Shown: piece after piece, positions 33,511 through 45,367 of the stretch
How positions within the stretch are numbered: position 1 is the stretch's first letter
Layout of the letters: each line of letters starts with the position of its first letter
Assembly (NCBI RefSeq): GCF_963678635.1
Contig: NC_087065.1
Location: forward strand, 27,301,254 to 27,365,253
Length of the DNA: 64,000 nt
Source: Symsagittifera roscoffensis
Lineage: Eukaryota > Xenacoelomorpha > Acoela > Convolutidae
Direction of reading: 5' to 3'
Notes under the pieces: model-generated
Databases searched by the model: none
What the model was told of the DNA's origin: nothing
The model's input: the letters and a program-made list of their open reading frames with translations, nothing else
Translations under genes and position numbers: made by a program

Positions 33511-35535
33511 GTTTTCAAATTTAGGGGAAAAAGAATAAGTGCCTCTTTTTCAAATATAAAAATAGATTATCATTATTATTGATATTAACTTTGGAACTTC
33601 AGTGCGGGTTCTAGCTAAAGTTCTGGATTATACCTGGTCATGAGTGTAAGTTAAAAGAAATGCTTACAGGTTGCATCTTCCCGCTCATTAATCGGGCCAA
33701 TTAGTGAGCTTTATTTTGATTCAGAATGATTCTTGAGCCAGGGTAATAGGCCACATTTGCTACGAGCTAATAGAAAACTGGGACATAGTTATCCCAATTT
33801 AGTGGTTTTGGCAATTTGCAATCCTGTTTCTGTGCTAAAATTTTTGCAAACGCGAAATATGTTTTTAAGTAGTTTTTGAGGCATCATCAAAACATCAAAA
33901 TTTTACAGTTTTTTTTTTTGTTTTTTGAGGTTTTTCCGATTTTTCAGCAATTTAAAGGTGATATTTTTTGCATCTATTCTCCTTTCATTCATCTAAAAAA
34001 AACTAGCCACAATTGAATTGGAAAAGAATTCAGAGAAGTAATAAAAGCCGCTAACGCAATAATAAAACCAAACGTATCGAGAGTTGATTGTCCCAAATGG
34101 AAAAAAGTGTTGGGTATCAAAACACTTCAAGGTTTATTTTTAGACCACTTCAAACCAAAACCTTCAGTTACTCCAGCGCAACTGTTAAGTTTCAAAAAAA
34201 TGAAGTTAAACCTTGTTTCTAAAATATGAAAAAATATTTGTTCAGTTTTCCGCATCGAAACTTTCTAGGTTGAAGATTGCTGTTCACAAAAATTATAATC
34301 GTGAACAGCGGTTTTCAAAAATGATCTTTAAATTTAGTGGAAAGAGAATAAGCGCCACATTTTCAAATATAAAAATAGATTATAATTATTTTTGATATTA
34401 ACTTTGGAACTTCAGTGCGGGTTCTAGCTAATGTTCTGGATTATACCTGATCATGAGTGTAAATTAGGAAGAAATGCTTACAGGTTGCATCTTCCCGCTC
34501 ACTAATCGGGCCAATTAGTGAGCTTTAATTTGATTCAGAATGATTCTTGAGCCAGGCTAATAGGCCACATTTGCTACGAGCTAATAGAAAACTGGGACAT
34601 AGTTATCCCAAATTAGTGGTTTTGGCAATTTGCGAGCCTGTTTCTGTGCTAAAATTTTCGCAAAGGCGAAATATTTTTTTAATAATCTTTAGGGAATCAT
34701 CAAAACATGAAAATTTTACATTTTGTTTTGTTTTTTGAGGTTTTTCCGAGTTTTCAGCAACTTAAAGGTGATATTTTTTGCATCTATTCTCCTTTCATTC
34801 ATTCAAAAAAAACTAGCCACAATTGAATTGGAAAAGAATTCAGAGAAGTAATAAAAGCCGCTAACGCAATAATAAAACCAAACTTATCGAGAGTTGATTG
34901 TCCCAAATGGAAAAAAGAGTTGGGTATCAAAACACTTCAAGGTTTAATTTTAGACCACTTCAAAGCAAAACCTTCAGTTACTCCAGCACAACTGTTAAGC
35001 TTCAAAAAAATTGAAGTTAAACCTTTATTCTAAATTATGAAAAAATATTTGTTCAGTTTTTCCGCATCGAAACTTTCGAGGTTGAAGATTGCTGTTCACA
35101 AAAATTATAATCGTGAACAGCAGTTTTCAAATATGATTTTTAAATTTAATGGAAAAAGAATAAGTGCCACATTTTTAAATAGGAAAATAGATTTTGATTA
35201 TTATTGATTTTAACTTTGGATTTTCAGTGCGGGTTTTTGCTAAAGTTCTGGATTATACCTGGTCATGAGTGTAAATTAAAAAGAAAATGTTACAAGTTGC
35301 ATCTTCCCGCTCATTAATCGAGCCAATAAGTGTGCTTTAATTTGATTCAGACTGGTTATTGAGCCAGGGTAATATGCCACATTTGCTACAAGCTAAAAGA
35401 AAACTGGAACATTATTATCCCAAATTAAAAGTTTTGGCAATTTGTAAGCCTAATTGTTGTGCTAAAGTTTTCGCAAAGGCGAAATATCTTTTTAAGTAAT
35501 CTTTAGGGCATCATCAAAACATCTCCAGTATAAGT
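33511..35535 (+). repeat. Tandem repeat of about 812 bp, two and a half units
   Basis: Equivalent points (AGTGCGGGTT) fall at 33601, 34414 and 35226, giving periods of 813 and 812. A further copy at 38405-39178 is part of the larger block duplication. Units share CATCTTCCCGCTCATTAATC, GGCCACATTTGCTACGAGC and a 3' half with a conserved open frame. The third unit is cut off at about 35535 by the gypsy fragment. Confidence 0.85.
34017..34229 (+). pseudogene. Conserved 70-codon open frame in the 812-bp repeat, unknown
   Basis: After an in-frame TGA the frame is open for 70 codons to a TGA at 34227-34229. It lacks an early ATG. The equivalent frames at 34827-35033 and 38911-39123 are also open (68 and 70 codons) and encode nearly the same peptide, with core VDCPKWKK and VTPAQLLSFKK. 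I do not recognise it. It may be a fragment of an exon or of a transposon protein. Confidence 0.4.
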
Positions 35536-35565
35536 TTTTCATAATCCTCCAAATTGTGAGCAGCA

Positions 35566-37312
35566 AAATTTTTCGTATAATTAAACGGAAACCGCTTTTA
35601 TAAAAAAACTTAACTAGAAAATTATAAGTGCTTCAAAAACCACGATAAAAGTAACCGACGGAAAATTATCAGAAAGTCAAACCTCGCTCTTCTGAATTGT
35701 AACTCGTCTACTATTTGTTCGTTCAGAAGAAATATTTCCTTTCCATTACTTCTTAACTCTGATTTTGAAGTAGGTTCAAAAAGGACTACAAAAGCAAAAC
35801 CATAAGCTACGAGGAAAAATTGTCCGAAGACAAGCCTTCAAACAGAGTTAGCCACCTCGGATAACGACACAAGGACGAGAGTCTCGAAACCCTCAGTCAA
35901 ACCGGTCAGGAACAGATCTTCACGTGACAAGAAACAGACCTCAAACACAAGTTACTTAGCATGCGATGAATCAAAGTTAGTTCCGTTGGCCCCATCAGAT
36001 ATAAGTGATTGGGGGTGGATCGCGGACATTTCGCTTGCAGAGATATGACTTCAGAACGTTTCGTTTCCGATAAAAATAGACAACAAAAACTCCCTCCTCA
36101 AACCCACGTATAGCCCAGAATAACATAAAAGCTGAAACTTTAGACGGCCAACTTTCATCAAAGGGCCCTCTAGACTGTCGAATCAGCATAATTCCCGCAG
36201 GACAGAGCCAGGTTCAACTTCCATCAAGCACACAGTCTCCAACAAACACTGAGGCCAAACTACCCGAATATCCACCAAAAAACAGGAGAACACTCAAAAA
36301 GACGCGACGGCAGACTTCCCAATCTACGAGATAATAGATTCATTGTACGAGAACACGGCTAACCAAGAACCTTGCAAAAACAACAACAGCACCCCCGGTA
36401 ACAAGTTTTTTGTACTTCATCGCTCGTGCCGAAATGTAGGACCTCCCCAGTTTACGGTAAAAAAGTTGTACTTAAATTTTATAGATTGCCAAAACGACCA
36501 GCTTGGAACAATGTCAAACCCGATTACTCTCCAACGTCCAGAACAATCAGGAGGATCTGACAGAACAACAAATTGCTAAAACTCGAATATGAAAATCCCA
36601 ATCTTTTCAGTATTTTCCCTCGATAGCAATGCTAATGCCTCAGATACTTCTTAGTGACCTATCATTGAGAGTGGCTCGGGGATTTCGCAGCGAAATGTTT
36701 AATGCTGAACTGGCGAAGTTCATAGAAAATTAGAGAAACTAAAACACTAAACATAAACAATTTTCCCTCAGTCTAGTGTATTCTTCTTCGATGTTAAATT
36801 TAGACCTCATAGTACATACTTGCAGTGCTAAAAAACTGATCTGCCATCTTCGTATCTAACTTCTTATTCAGTTACTATTTTTATAACTCCTAGGGGCTAA
36901 TCTCTGTCGGATTTGCTAATGAAGTTCAGTTAGTAAATTAGTTTTACTGCTCATTTTATCAAAGATTAATTTGGTTGTTTTATCGATAGTTTTTAACTTA
37001 GTGCTTGTTTTTAGTTAGTTAATTTCCCTCAGCTTTCTTCAGCCGGATAAAAGGGTCCCTTAACTTTAATTAGGTTTTTTTTCCTATCAAGGGGAATGTT
37101 GTGAATCGCAGTATTTTTTTCGTACCCTTATAATTAACTGCAATTTGTTTATAACTGTTATTGACTTTCTGACCTTAATATTTTCATTCTCTCCGGCGGA
37201 GAGAATGCTTGCTCACTTTCTTTTTGTTTTAACTTTGAGAATAATTCACTTTTAACTTTGCCTTAAATCTGTACACAAGTAGAATTAGCTGTAACAAAGA
37301 AACATTTTAACA
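35566..37312 (+). mobile_element. Second gypsy-type 3' fragment with LTR
   Basis: This fragment aligns with 30520-32232 of the main element: the pol tail (for example TSKNQ-poor frames around 36343-36579), a polypurine tract CAAGGGGAA and a 216-bp LTR (37097-37312). It is more diverged from units 1 and 2 in its first half, but nearly identical to unit 1 over the last 250 bp of the internal region. All frames are broken. Confidence 0.82.
37097..37312 (+). repeat. Third LTR of the gypsy-type family
   Basis: 216 bp, TGTTGTGAATCGC ... AACATTTTAACA, followed directly by GGGGG, the same five bases that precede the first LTR at 22462. Confidence 0.87.
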
Positions 37313-39178
37313 GGGGGTGGACATATGTTGTTGGGGGAAGGGTAGACATGTGTGCACGGAGGGTTGGGGGGAGGGGTAGGTATGAAAGTGAGGTAAGTGG
37401 GGGGGGGGGGGTGGTAGATGTGGGGGAGTTATAGTTGTGAAGGTACAAACGGGGAGGGGATTATTGCGGTAATGACGGTAAAAATGGGAGAGTTCAACTC
37501 GGAGGGGTGTTAAAAATGTGAAAGATGAGTTTTTGCAAAAACCAACATCAACCAATTGTGATGATGTGATTAGATTTAGAAATCAAGCAGGCTGTGATTA
37601 ATGTAGAAAAAGCTACACTTTCGCAGAAAATGAGAAAAAAATGTATACATTTTATTGTGCATATTTTTGCCTCGTTTGGTTTCTGAGGTAGATTGCTTTC
37701 CAGTAGCTGGCTGAGTGACAACTTTTCATTTCATACGTAAATTAACCGTAATTATCGGAATTTACATCATCAAGGAATAATGAGCTGCCATAAAAGCAGA
37801 ATTTATAAGAAGAATTCAATGCCATAAAATATTCAAAAATGAAACATTAACAAATCAAATTTAAAATTGTGATTTTAAGGATCGGCGGAACGTATTTCTG
37901 CCTCGTTTCGGTTCTGAGGTATATCGGTTTCGGGTAGCTGTCTGCTTGACATTTCATTTCATACGTAAATTAACGGTAATTTTGTCATAAAATACTCAAA
38001 TTGCAAACTTTAATAAAACAATTATAAAGCAACCTCTGAAAACTTGCGCGCTTTTTTCGATTTTTTGGTTTTTCGACTTTTTTACACACTATTCGCTCAG
38101 CAGAAAACTGTCTCGTTTCGACCTCTGTTTTTCTTGCTCTGAATTCTTGCAAAAAAGTTCATTATAATTGATCTTTAAGGGTTTATAACGGATTTCTACT
38201 CCATTAAATTAAAGGAATATGATCAATTGTGCGGACTCTATTGTAATTTTGAGTGAACAATTCAAACTTTCTATTTCAATAGCTGTTGTATGTTTTGTTA
38301 CGGCTAAAAGCATTATGTTACGAAATAAGGTCTGAAAAACAAAAATGTTGGCAATAGTAAGTTTGTTCTTTAGACTAAGTTTGTTAGCATTATATTAAGG
38401 CTAAGACGGTTTTCAAATTTAGGGGAAAAAGAATAAGTGCCTCTTTTTCAAATATAAAAATAGATTATCATTATTATTGATATTAACTTAGGAACTTCAG
38501 TGCGGGTTCTAGCTAAAGTTCTGGATTATACCTGGTCATGAGTGTAAATTAAAAGAAATGCTTACAGGTTGCATCTTCCCGCTCATTAATCGGGCCAATT
38601 AGTGAGCTTTAATTTGATTCAGAATGATTCTTGAGCCAGGGTAATAGGCCACATTTGCTACGAGCTAATAGAAAACTGGGACATAGTTATCCCAAATTAG
38701 TGGTTTTGGCAATTTGCAAGCCTGTTTCTGTGCTAAAATTTTTGCAAACGCGAAATATGTTTTTAAGTAAATTTTAGGGCATCATCAAAACATCAAAATT
38801 TTAAAGTTTTTTTTGTTTTTTGAGGTTTTTCCGATTTTTCAGCAATTTAAAGGTGATATTTTTTGCATCTATTCTCCTTTCATTCATATAAAAAAACTAG
38901 CCACAATTGAATTGGAAAAGAACTCAGAGAAGTAATAAAAGCCGCTAACGCAATAATAAAACCAAACTTATCGAGAGTTGATTGTCCCAAATGGAAAAAA
39001 GAGTTGGGTATCAAAACACTTCAAGGTTTATTTTTAGACCACTTCAAATCAAAACCTTCAGTTACTCCAGCGCAACTGTTAAGTTTCAAAAAAATGAAGT
39101 TAAACCTTTATTCTAAAATATGAAAAAATATATGTTCAGTTTTTCCGCATCGAAACTTTCGATGTTGAAGATTGCTGT
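37313..39178 (+). repeat. Block duplication of 32233-34264
   Basis: The G-rich flank, the AT-rich middle and one copy of the 812-bp repeat follow the third LTR in the same order as after the second LTR. Similarity stops at 39178, within TTGAAGATTGCTGTT, where unrelated sequence begins. Confidence 0.8.
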
Positions 39179-39443
39179 TACCTATTTTGCAGTTATCGTT
39201 TTTGAAAGAAAAGTTCGGGCGCCTGAAATTTAACCATTTATTACCCTCGATATTTCTGTTTAAGTTTCTCGAACAAAAACAATTTCAAAGGTCAAATCAA
39301 TGCGCTGAAGATAGAGAAGTCAAGACTTTTTCAACTCTGATTCCGACTTTTGACTGAGACATTTTTTTAAGATTTCAATATTTTATTGCGTCGGGACGTT
39401 CGTAAAACCTTGCTGGAAAGCAAAGCATTTAATTTCGTCTGAA

Positions 39444-39809
39444 ATGTGTACGTTGCAATTATTGGCAGTTTCAGTGGCTATCTTTATTTTTTGCTGTCGA
39501 ATTCAATTTAGCCTGGCTGGAAATTGTCCAACAAAAGGGAAGCCAACAGTTTGTGACTGTCAAAATATAAATAACATCAACTATGTCATGAAGTGTCACG
39601 TCGATAACAGCAAATATAAAAATAGACGCCCACTTGTCTTCGACGGGGTCACGGCCGACAGAATGTGGGAGGAGTTTAACGTAACCCAATCGCAAAAAGC
39701 TAAATTGAGCATCGACTTGACAATACGAGACACTGAGGTAGCCGATATTCACATTCTTCAGGCAATGCTCTATTCCAATCCCAGCAAATACCAAAAAAAA
39801 ACAATTTAA
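39444..39809 (+). CDS. Small predicted secreted protein with a CP...CxC motif (possible LRR N-terminal cap)
   Basis: An ATG-initiated frame of 121 aa. Residues about 5-25 are hydrophobic (LLAVSVAIFIFCCRIQFSLA) and look like a signal peptide cleaved near the following Gly. The mature part opens CPTKGKPTVCDCQN and has a further Cys at YVMKC, close to the CPx(n)CxCx(n)C pattern that caps leucine-rich-repeat ectodomains. One NVT glycosylation site follows. It ends where a first repeat would begin, so it may be a truncated or lineage-specific secreted protein, or the first exon of a longer gene. No partner exon was found. An AATAAA lies near 40003. Confidence 0.5.
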   Translation: MCTLQLLAVSVAIFIFCCRIQFSLAGNCPTKGKPTVCDCQNINNINYVMKCHVDNSKYKNRRPLVFDGVTADRMWEEFNVTQSQKAKLSIDLTIRDTEVADIHILQAMLYSNPSKYQKKTI

Positions 39810-41760
39810 GGCATAATTAAGCAAAACTTTCAAATTGGTCTGGTAGCAAAATTAACCAAAAGTTTTTATTTTTAATGTAAATTATACATCGCGAGAAAAC
39901 AATCCTTAAAAACGTTTACGTGGCAAAGCAAACGGCAAAGGTATAGTTTCATCAAAACCCTTGGGATTGTAGTAAGCCCTTGGGGCGCGTAAACCGATTT
40001 CAATAAAAATTACATCATTTGCGGAACAAAGTTTTATAGAAGAAAGGTTTCATGAGCTATAACCTAAATGTTAAAAACAACGGGGCGCATGGGAAGAGTT
40101 ATTTTATTCCTTTTTTGATTCAGTTTTTGTTTTCAAGAAAAAATTGATCATTTTGTAAAAATCTCAGTTGTTAACTAATGTGATTACATAATTGAATCAT
40201 GAATTTTCGGTTTCCTAATCTGGTCCGCCCGTTTTCGTTTTACTGATACATTGATTTTCTGACCTACCACCAGATTGTCATAACAACAATTTTAAATTCC
40301 ATAGAAAACATAGTTTTATTATCATATACCATTGAAATCATATATACCGAGCTGTGTTGCCCAATTAGTGATGATCAAAAGAAAGCTTTCGTTATTTTGA
40401 AATCGCCGAATCACTTTGTCGTGTTTCTATAATTTTTTTTTGTTGACAAAGATCCGTAGTTGCGTCGGGACGTAACCCAACCTATTTTGCAGTTACGTTG
40501 GGTTACGGGTTGCAGTTCATAGTTATGTCTTAAAATTTAATGCACAGTTTTGCAACTTTAAGCCGTATTCTGCATTGACAGCAGGTGAAAGTTTGAGTAC
40601 CCCTTCTATGCACTCAATAACAGAATACAAATTGAAATCCAACGTTCTCATGGACTAGTGGACAAAATTATGCAACAACTATGGCTTAGTTCATTTAATA
40701 AACTAAATTTCGGAATCCACTTAAAATTTGCGGAATCCGCTTACATTTAGGATTCCGCCTACAAATTTTGCGGATTCCACTTACATTTGCGCAATTCACT
40801 AATTTTTTTTGCAGAATATGCTTACAGTTGATCCAGAACAACTAGCTGTATTCTCCTGGTGCGGAATCTGCGAAAAAATAATTGTGACGACAAAATTTAC
40901 ATTGCAGGTATTTGTACACAAAATTCACGAAAACTTTTAAAATTGAAATCCACTTACTTTTCGGAATATGTTTAAAGACTTGTCTATGGATTCCACTGAC
41001 CTACTGACGCCAAACTTCCATTATAATCGATTATAATCGACTTTCATTTTAGAAAGAAATTCGATTATTTAACAAGCGAAAAAGGTAATAACTCAAACAC
41101 ATTCAATAGATCACATCCCTATGTTTACTCCCATTCCCCCACCCACCTCCCAGTTTGCCAAACTGGAGCGAGGGTAGCAAAAAGGTGGAGCTCAAAAATT
41201 GGTTTCATTCCTTAAACCCCTTCACCCTTACCCCCTGTTGCCCCCGTTTAAACATCAACTTGAACGTGAGGGGGAGAGGGTGTTCGATTAGCAATTTTGG
41301 TAGAAAAAAATTAAATATTATGTAAATACGCCATGAATTGAGAATTGAAAAAGTAGGAAAAATATAACAATAAAAACCTAATTAAGTACTTATGAGTGAA
41401 GATTAAAAAAAATTCATAGTGAAACAAATTATGCAGCAACTGCACAAAAAAAAAGAAAATGAGACATTTTCAAAACAAATTGAAATTTTCACCAAAAACT
41501 TGTCAACTAAAATCCATTATAATTAATTATAGTCATAATGGATTATATTGACATAAAACTATTAGGTTTATAATCCATTTTAATGTATTATAATGTATTT
41601 TAATTTTAATGTAATGTATTTTAATGTATTAATGTATTAAAACATTAATGTATTAATGTATCAATGTATTTTAATGTATTTTAATTCTCAGATAATTTCC
41701 CACACTGAGTAATCATTTCAGACGTTTAAAAAAAAGCTATTCTTCCTTGTTTTTTTTTGT
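39810..41760. other. Intergenic, simple repeats only
   Basis: 40660-40800 and 40960-41000 hold variants of CGGAATCCACTTACATTTG spaced about 30 bp apart. 40455-40515 contains the inverted pair CGTAACCCAAC / GTTGGGTTACG. 41575-41695 is an ATGTATTTTA/ATGTATTA tandem tract. No gene is seen. Confidence 0.55.
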
Positions 41761-41769
41761 TATCAATTT

Positions 41770-44700
41770 GAGTATTTGTTATTATGATGGAAACCGACAG
41801 TGGAACTCAGCTTCAGGTTTCTGCAACCCAAGAGGTATCCGTGAGTAAAAATACGGGAGATAAAAAAGTGAGTAATATGGAAACGGAACTGTTATTTTTG
41901 CGGGAAAAAGTTGAAAAACAAGAATGTGAAATTACGGGTCTTAAACTTAAGCAGTTAAACATAGATACCAGGCTGCGAGCTCAGGAAAGGTATACTAGCA
42001 AGGATAGTGTGCTTGTATGGAATCCGGGCTAGAATTAAACGAGGAGGAGGTATTGGCATCTATGTTAACACTGGGTTAGATCATAGGATAATAAAACAAA
42101 AAAAGATAACAATATCCAAATCTTGTCAGTTCTCATAAAAACACAAATAAATCAGAAAATTGTAGTAACCTGTGTTTACATTCCACCAAACTCTCTAAAC
42201 AACGCTACCTTCGAAAGCTTGCAAAGTTATTTGGATGGATTAACGCTAGGGCCTGAAACTGATTCTTTAGTTTGTGGTGATTTCAACGTAAATTTTCTGT
42301 TAAGATCGACAAAGCGGAAAAAATTGAGGATATTATGATAGGAAATGGCATGTTAGAAAACAAAATGAGCTGCCTCCCAACAAGAGTGACAGAACGTAGT
42401 AGCACTTTGATTGACTTATTTTTCTGTACATCAAGTTTCTCAACCAAAACCATCAAAAATTCAGTGTCTGATCATTTTGGTGTTGTTTTTTTTCAAATTT
42501 TCTGAAAAAGGACGTTTTTACTGAAAAAATTTTTGCTAGAAACTGGAACAAGTTGGAAAAAAGGGATATAAGTGAGAAGTTAAGTTTTTTTTTGCAACAT
42601 GAGATTGGAAAATGTATGCAGTTATGGAATCCCGAGGACCCTCAAATGTCTTCTAGGATTTTAGAAAAAATAAATCCGTTCCTTATGAAGGCAGTTAATA
42701 CTTTTTTTCAAAGATTTTACTAGTACAATCAGAAAGACATCCATGGATTGACAATGAAGTAAAAAAAGCAGCAGCAAAAAAGCGACGGTTACGACAAGAG
42801 TTTTTGAATATTAAAACAACGGATGCCCGGAATAAGTATAGTTACCAAAATAAAATTGTCAAAAACCTAATCATCCGTAACAAACGAAAATACTAATAAA
42901 ATAAACTAATGCTTGAGTCTAATTGTAAAACGAAAATTTTTTCGAAACTTTAAAGAAAATGAGTGGTTAATGGAAAAATTCTAAATCTTTAAATCTATCT
43001 AACGGGGACGCTGAGCAATTTAACGAATACTTCGCAAATATTGGCGCCAGACTTACAAAGAGCAAACCAAACTGCATGGAAAATAATGTTATACGTCAGC
43101 AGCAATCGTTGTTTTTGAAAAAAATTGATTTAATTGAAGTCATCGAAAGTTGAAAAAATAAATATAGTACAGATTGCTATGACATCAACACTGTTCTCGT
43201 CAAGCATTTAAAAACTATACTATCAGGCCCTTTGACTGAAATTTTTAATGACTGCCTAACCTCAAGAATCTATACAAATTGTTTAAAAATTGCAAAAATT
43301 GTTCCAATTTTCGAGGAGGGAGACATCGATGACCCCTCAGGCTATAGACCAGTTTCGCTTCTTCCAGTTCTGGGCAAAATTTTTGAGCGTATAATTTTTA
43401 AACAAGCTCAATCATATGTAGACAAGTTTAATATCATCGGAAACACTCAGTTTGGCTTCAGATCAAATAGAAGCACTGTTGACGCCATCCTTACATTGTT
43501 GGAAGAAGTTTCAACAGCGCTATCGAACAAAAAACTATCTGTTCAGAATACGTTTTTAGACCCAACAAAGGCTTTTGACACAGTTGATCACTCTAATCTG
43601 TTAATAAAGTTAGAACAAATGGGATTCAAAGGGCCTGTCTTAAATCTATTGGAATCTTACCTTGATAATCGCTATCAGTACATTGAAACTAACTCTTTTA
43701 AGACCGAACTTAAACTGGTATCCTTTGGTGTGCCTCAAGGATCTATCCTTGGCCGACTTTTGTTCATATTATACATAAACGATCTACAAATAGCCACAAA
43801 AAACACAGGGGTACTTTTGTATGCTGATGACACTGTTCTGAAGTCCACAAACAACAAAGACTATATTGCTCTCGCACATAGATCAGCTTTGAAGTAAATG
43901 ATTGGTTAGACAAGAACAAACTGACACTGAATGTCAAAAAACCAAGACCATGAGATACTGTCGGAGCACGAAAACTGAAGAACGACCAGTAAATTATTAT
44001 TCAAATGACACCCAAATAGAAGATGTTGAATGTTTCAAATATCTTGGAATTCTCCTTGACAGTAAATTGAATTTTCATCAGCATATTGATAAGGTAAAGA
44101 ACAAAAATTTGCAATTCTGTGGAGTGTTTTTTCAATTGAGAAAGTTTCTAACTGGACAGCAATTATTATTTGCGTATAAAAGTTACGTGCAACCAATCAT
44201 CCAATATGGAGTTTTAGTTTATGCAAATACCGACAAAACCAAACTGTTAGAACTGGAAATGAAAATCAGAAGGCTAATCAGAATAATTTTTTATAAACAC
44301 AGGATGGATTCAAACACTGCAATAATGCATGATAACAAATTATATACCGTAAGAGAATTGTTTGCTTACGATGTTCTGAAATTAACCGGAAAAATTATTG
44401 GAAAAGAGTGCCAAGTTGAAACCTTGAGATATTCTATTACTGAACAAGAATTGAACGTGATATTTTCAAAGCAAAAACAAATCAAAAGTTAGCTATAAAC
44501 AGAAATAAACTCAACAGAGGGTCGATTACACCTAAAATTAGAAAAATGTTCAACTTCGTAATAAATTTTTTTCCCACCTGGATCAATTTCTTGAAAGGGG
44601 CTTCTCGGTTTCAATTAAATAGTTTTAATCATAATTTTTTGGATAATTACATTCTAGGAAATACGATATTACTGGGCATGCTTTGAGACTTTTTATTGAT

Positions 44701-45110
44701 CAATAAGTAGAACTTGTTTCTGTTGGTTTCTAAGTTAAGGGTAGAAAAGACTAACTGAGAAAACTAAATTAATTTTTTTTTACAGAGAATGGTTTAAAGG
44801 TGCGAATAAAGAGGTTTTACGTTTAAAAAATGGTTACCGGTAGAAAATCCATTGCATTGGATTAAAGAATTTCAGTACTTTTTTTGTTCTCCGCTTAATG
44901 AGACACCTGAAAACGGGCCTTGTTGGCTTAATGGTGTTCTCCCGAACGATTCTAATTTGTATTTATAAATTTTTATAAATAACTTTGTAACTAGATATCG
45001 TTTGGAAACAATTTATTATGATTTTTATGATTATTGTCAATTTTTCTTGTAATTTATAGCTATTTCAGAGATACACGATGTCTTGAAAAAAAACAAATAA
45101 AATGAATGAA
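41770..45110 (+). mobile_element. Non-LTR retrotransposon (LINE), Jockey/CR1-like, degenerate
   Basis: A short coiled-coil ORF1-like frame (41784-42032) runs into an endonuclease remnant (42026-42340: GGGIGIYV, VCVYIPPN-like and CGDFNVN). After a broken linker comes a reverse transcriptase (about 43150-43897) with GYRPVSLLPVLGKIFERI, QFGFRSNRST, FDTVDHS, GVPQGSILG and the catalytic YADDT. A frameshift near 43895 leads to the C-terminal part (43902-44492). It has stops and shifts in ORF1, endonuclease and linker, so it is dead. Clade is inferred from the RT motif style only. Confidence 0.85.
43150..44492 (+). pseudogene. LINE reverse transcriptase with one frameshift
   Basis: The RT fingers-palm region is open from about 43150 to 43897. 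The catalytic YADD is near 43820. The connection and thumb (KYLGILLDSKLNF, YKSYVQPIIQYG) continue in another frame to 44492. This is the best-kept part of the element. Confidence 0.85.
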
Positions 45111-45367
45111 CAATTTAACTAAATTTTAAAAAGTTTTCAATCCTTTTTTTTGCTACTGTATTACACGCGAAAGGACACTAACGACCGCCTCTATCTGCAA
45201 GAGTCCTTTAGTAACCATGTTTTTGATCATAAACTTTACTATCACTAAATTGATATTTCAGTCAAATTCAATTGAGCTGATTGATTGTTAATAAACGGCA
45301 AAAAAAGATTTTTTAAATCTCCGAGAGTCAATTATGTAATGATTATTTTTAAGGTTTTAAAAATCAA

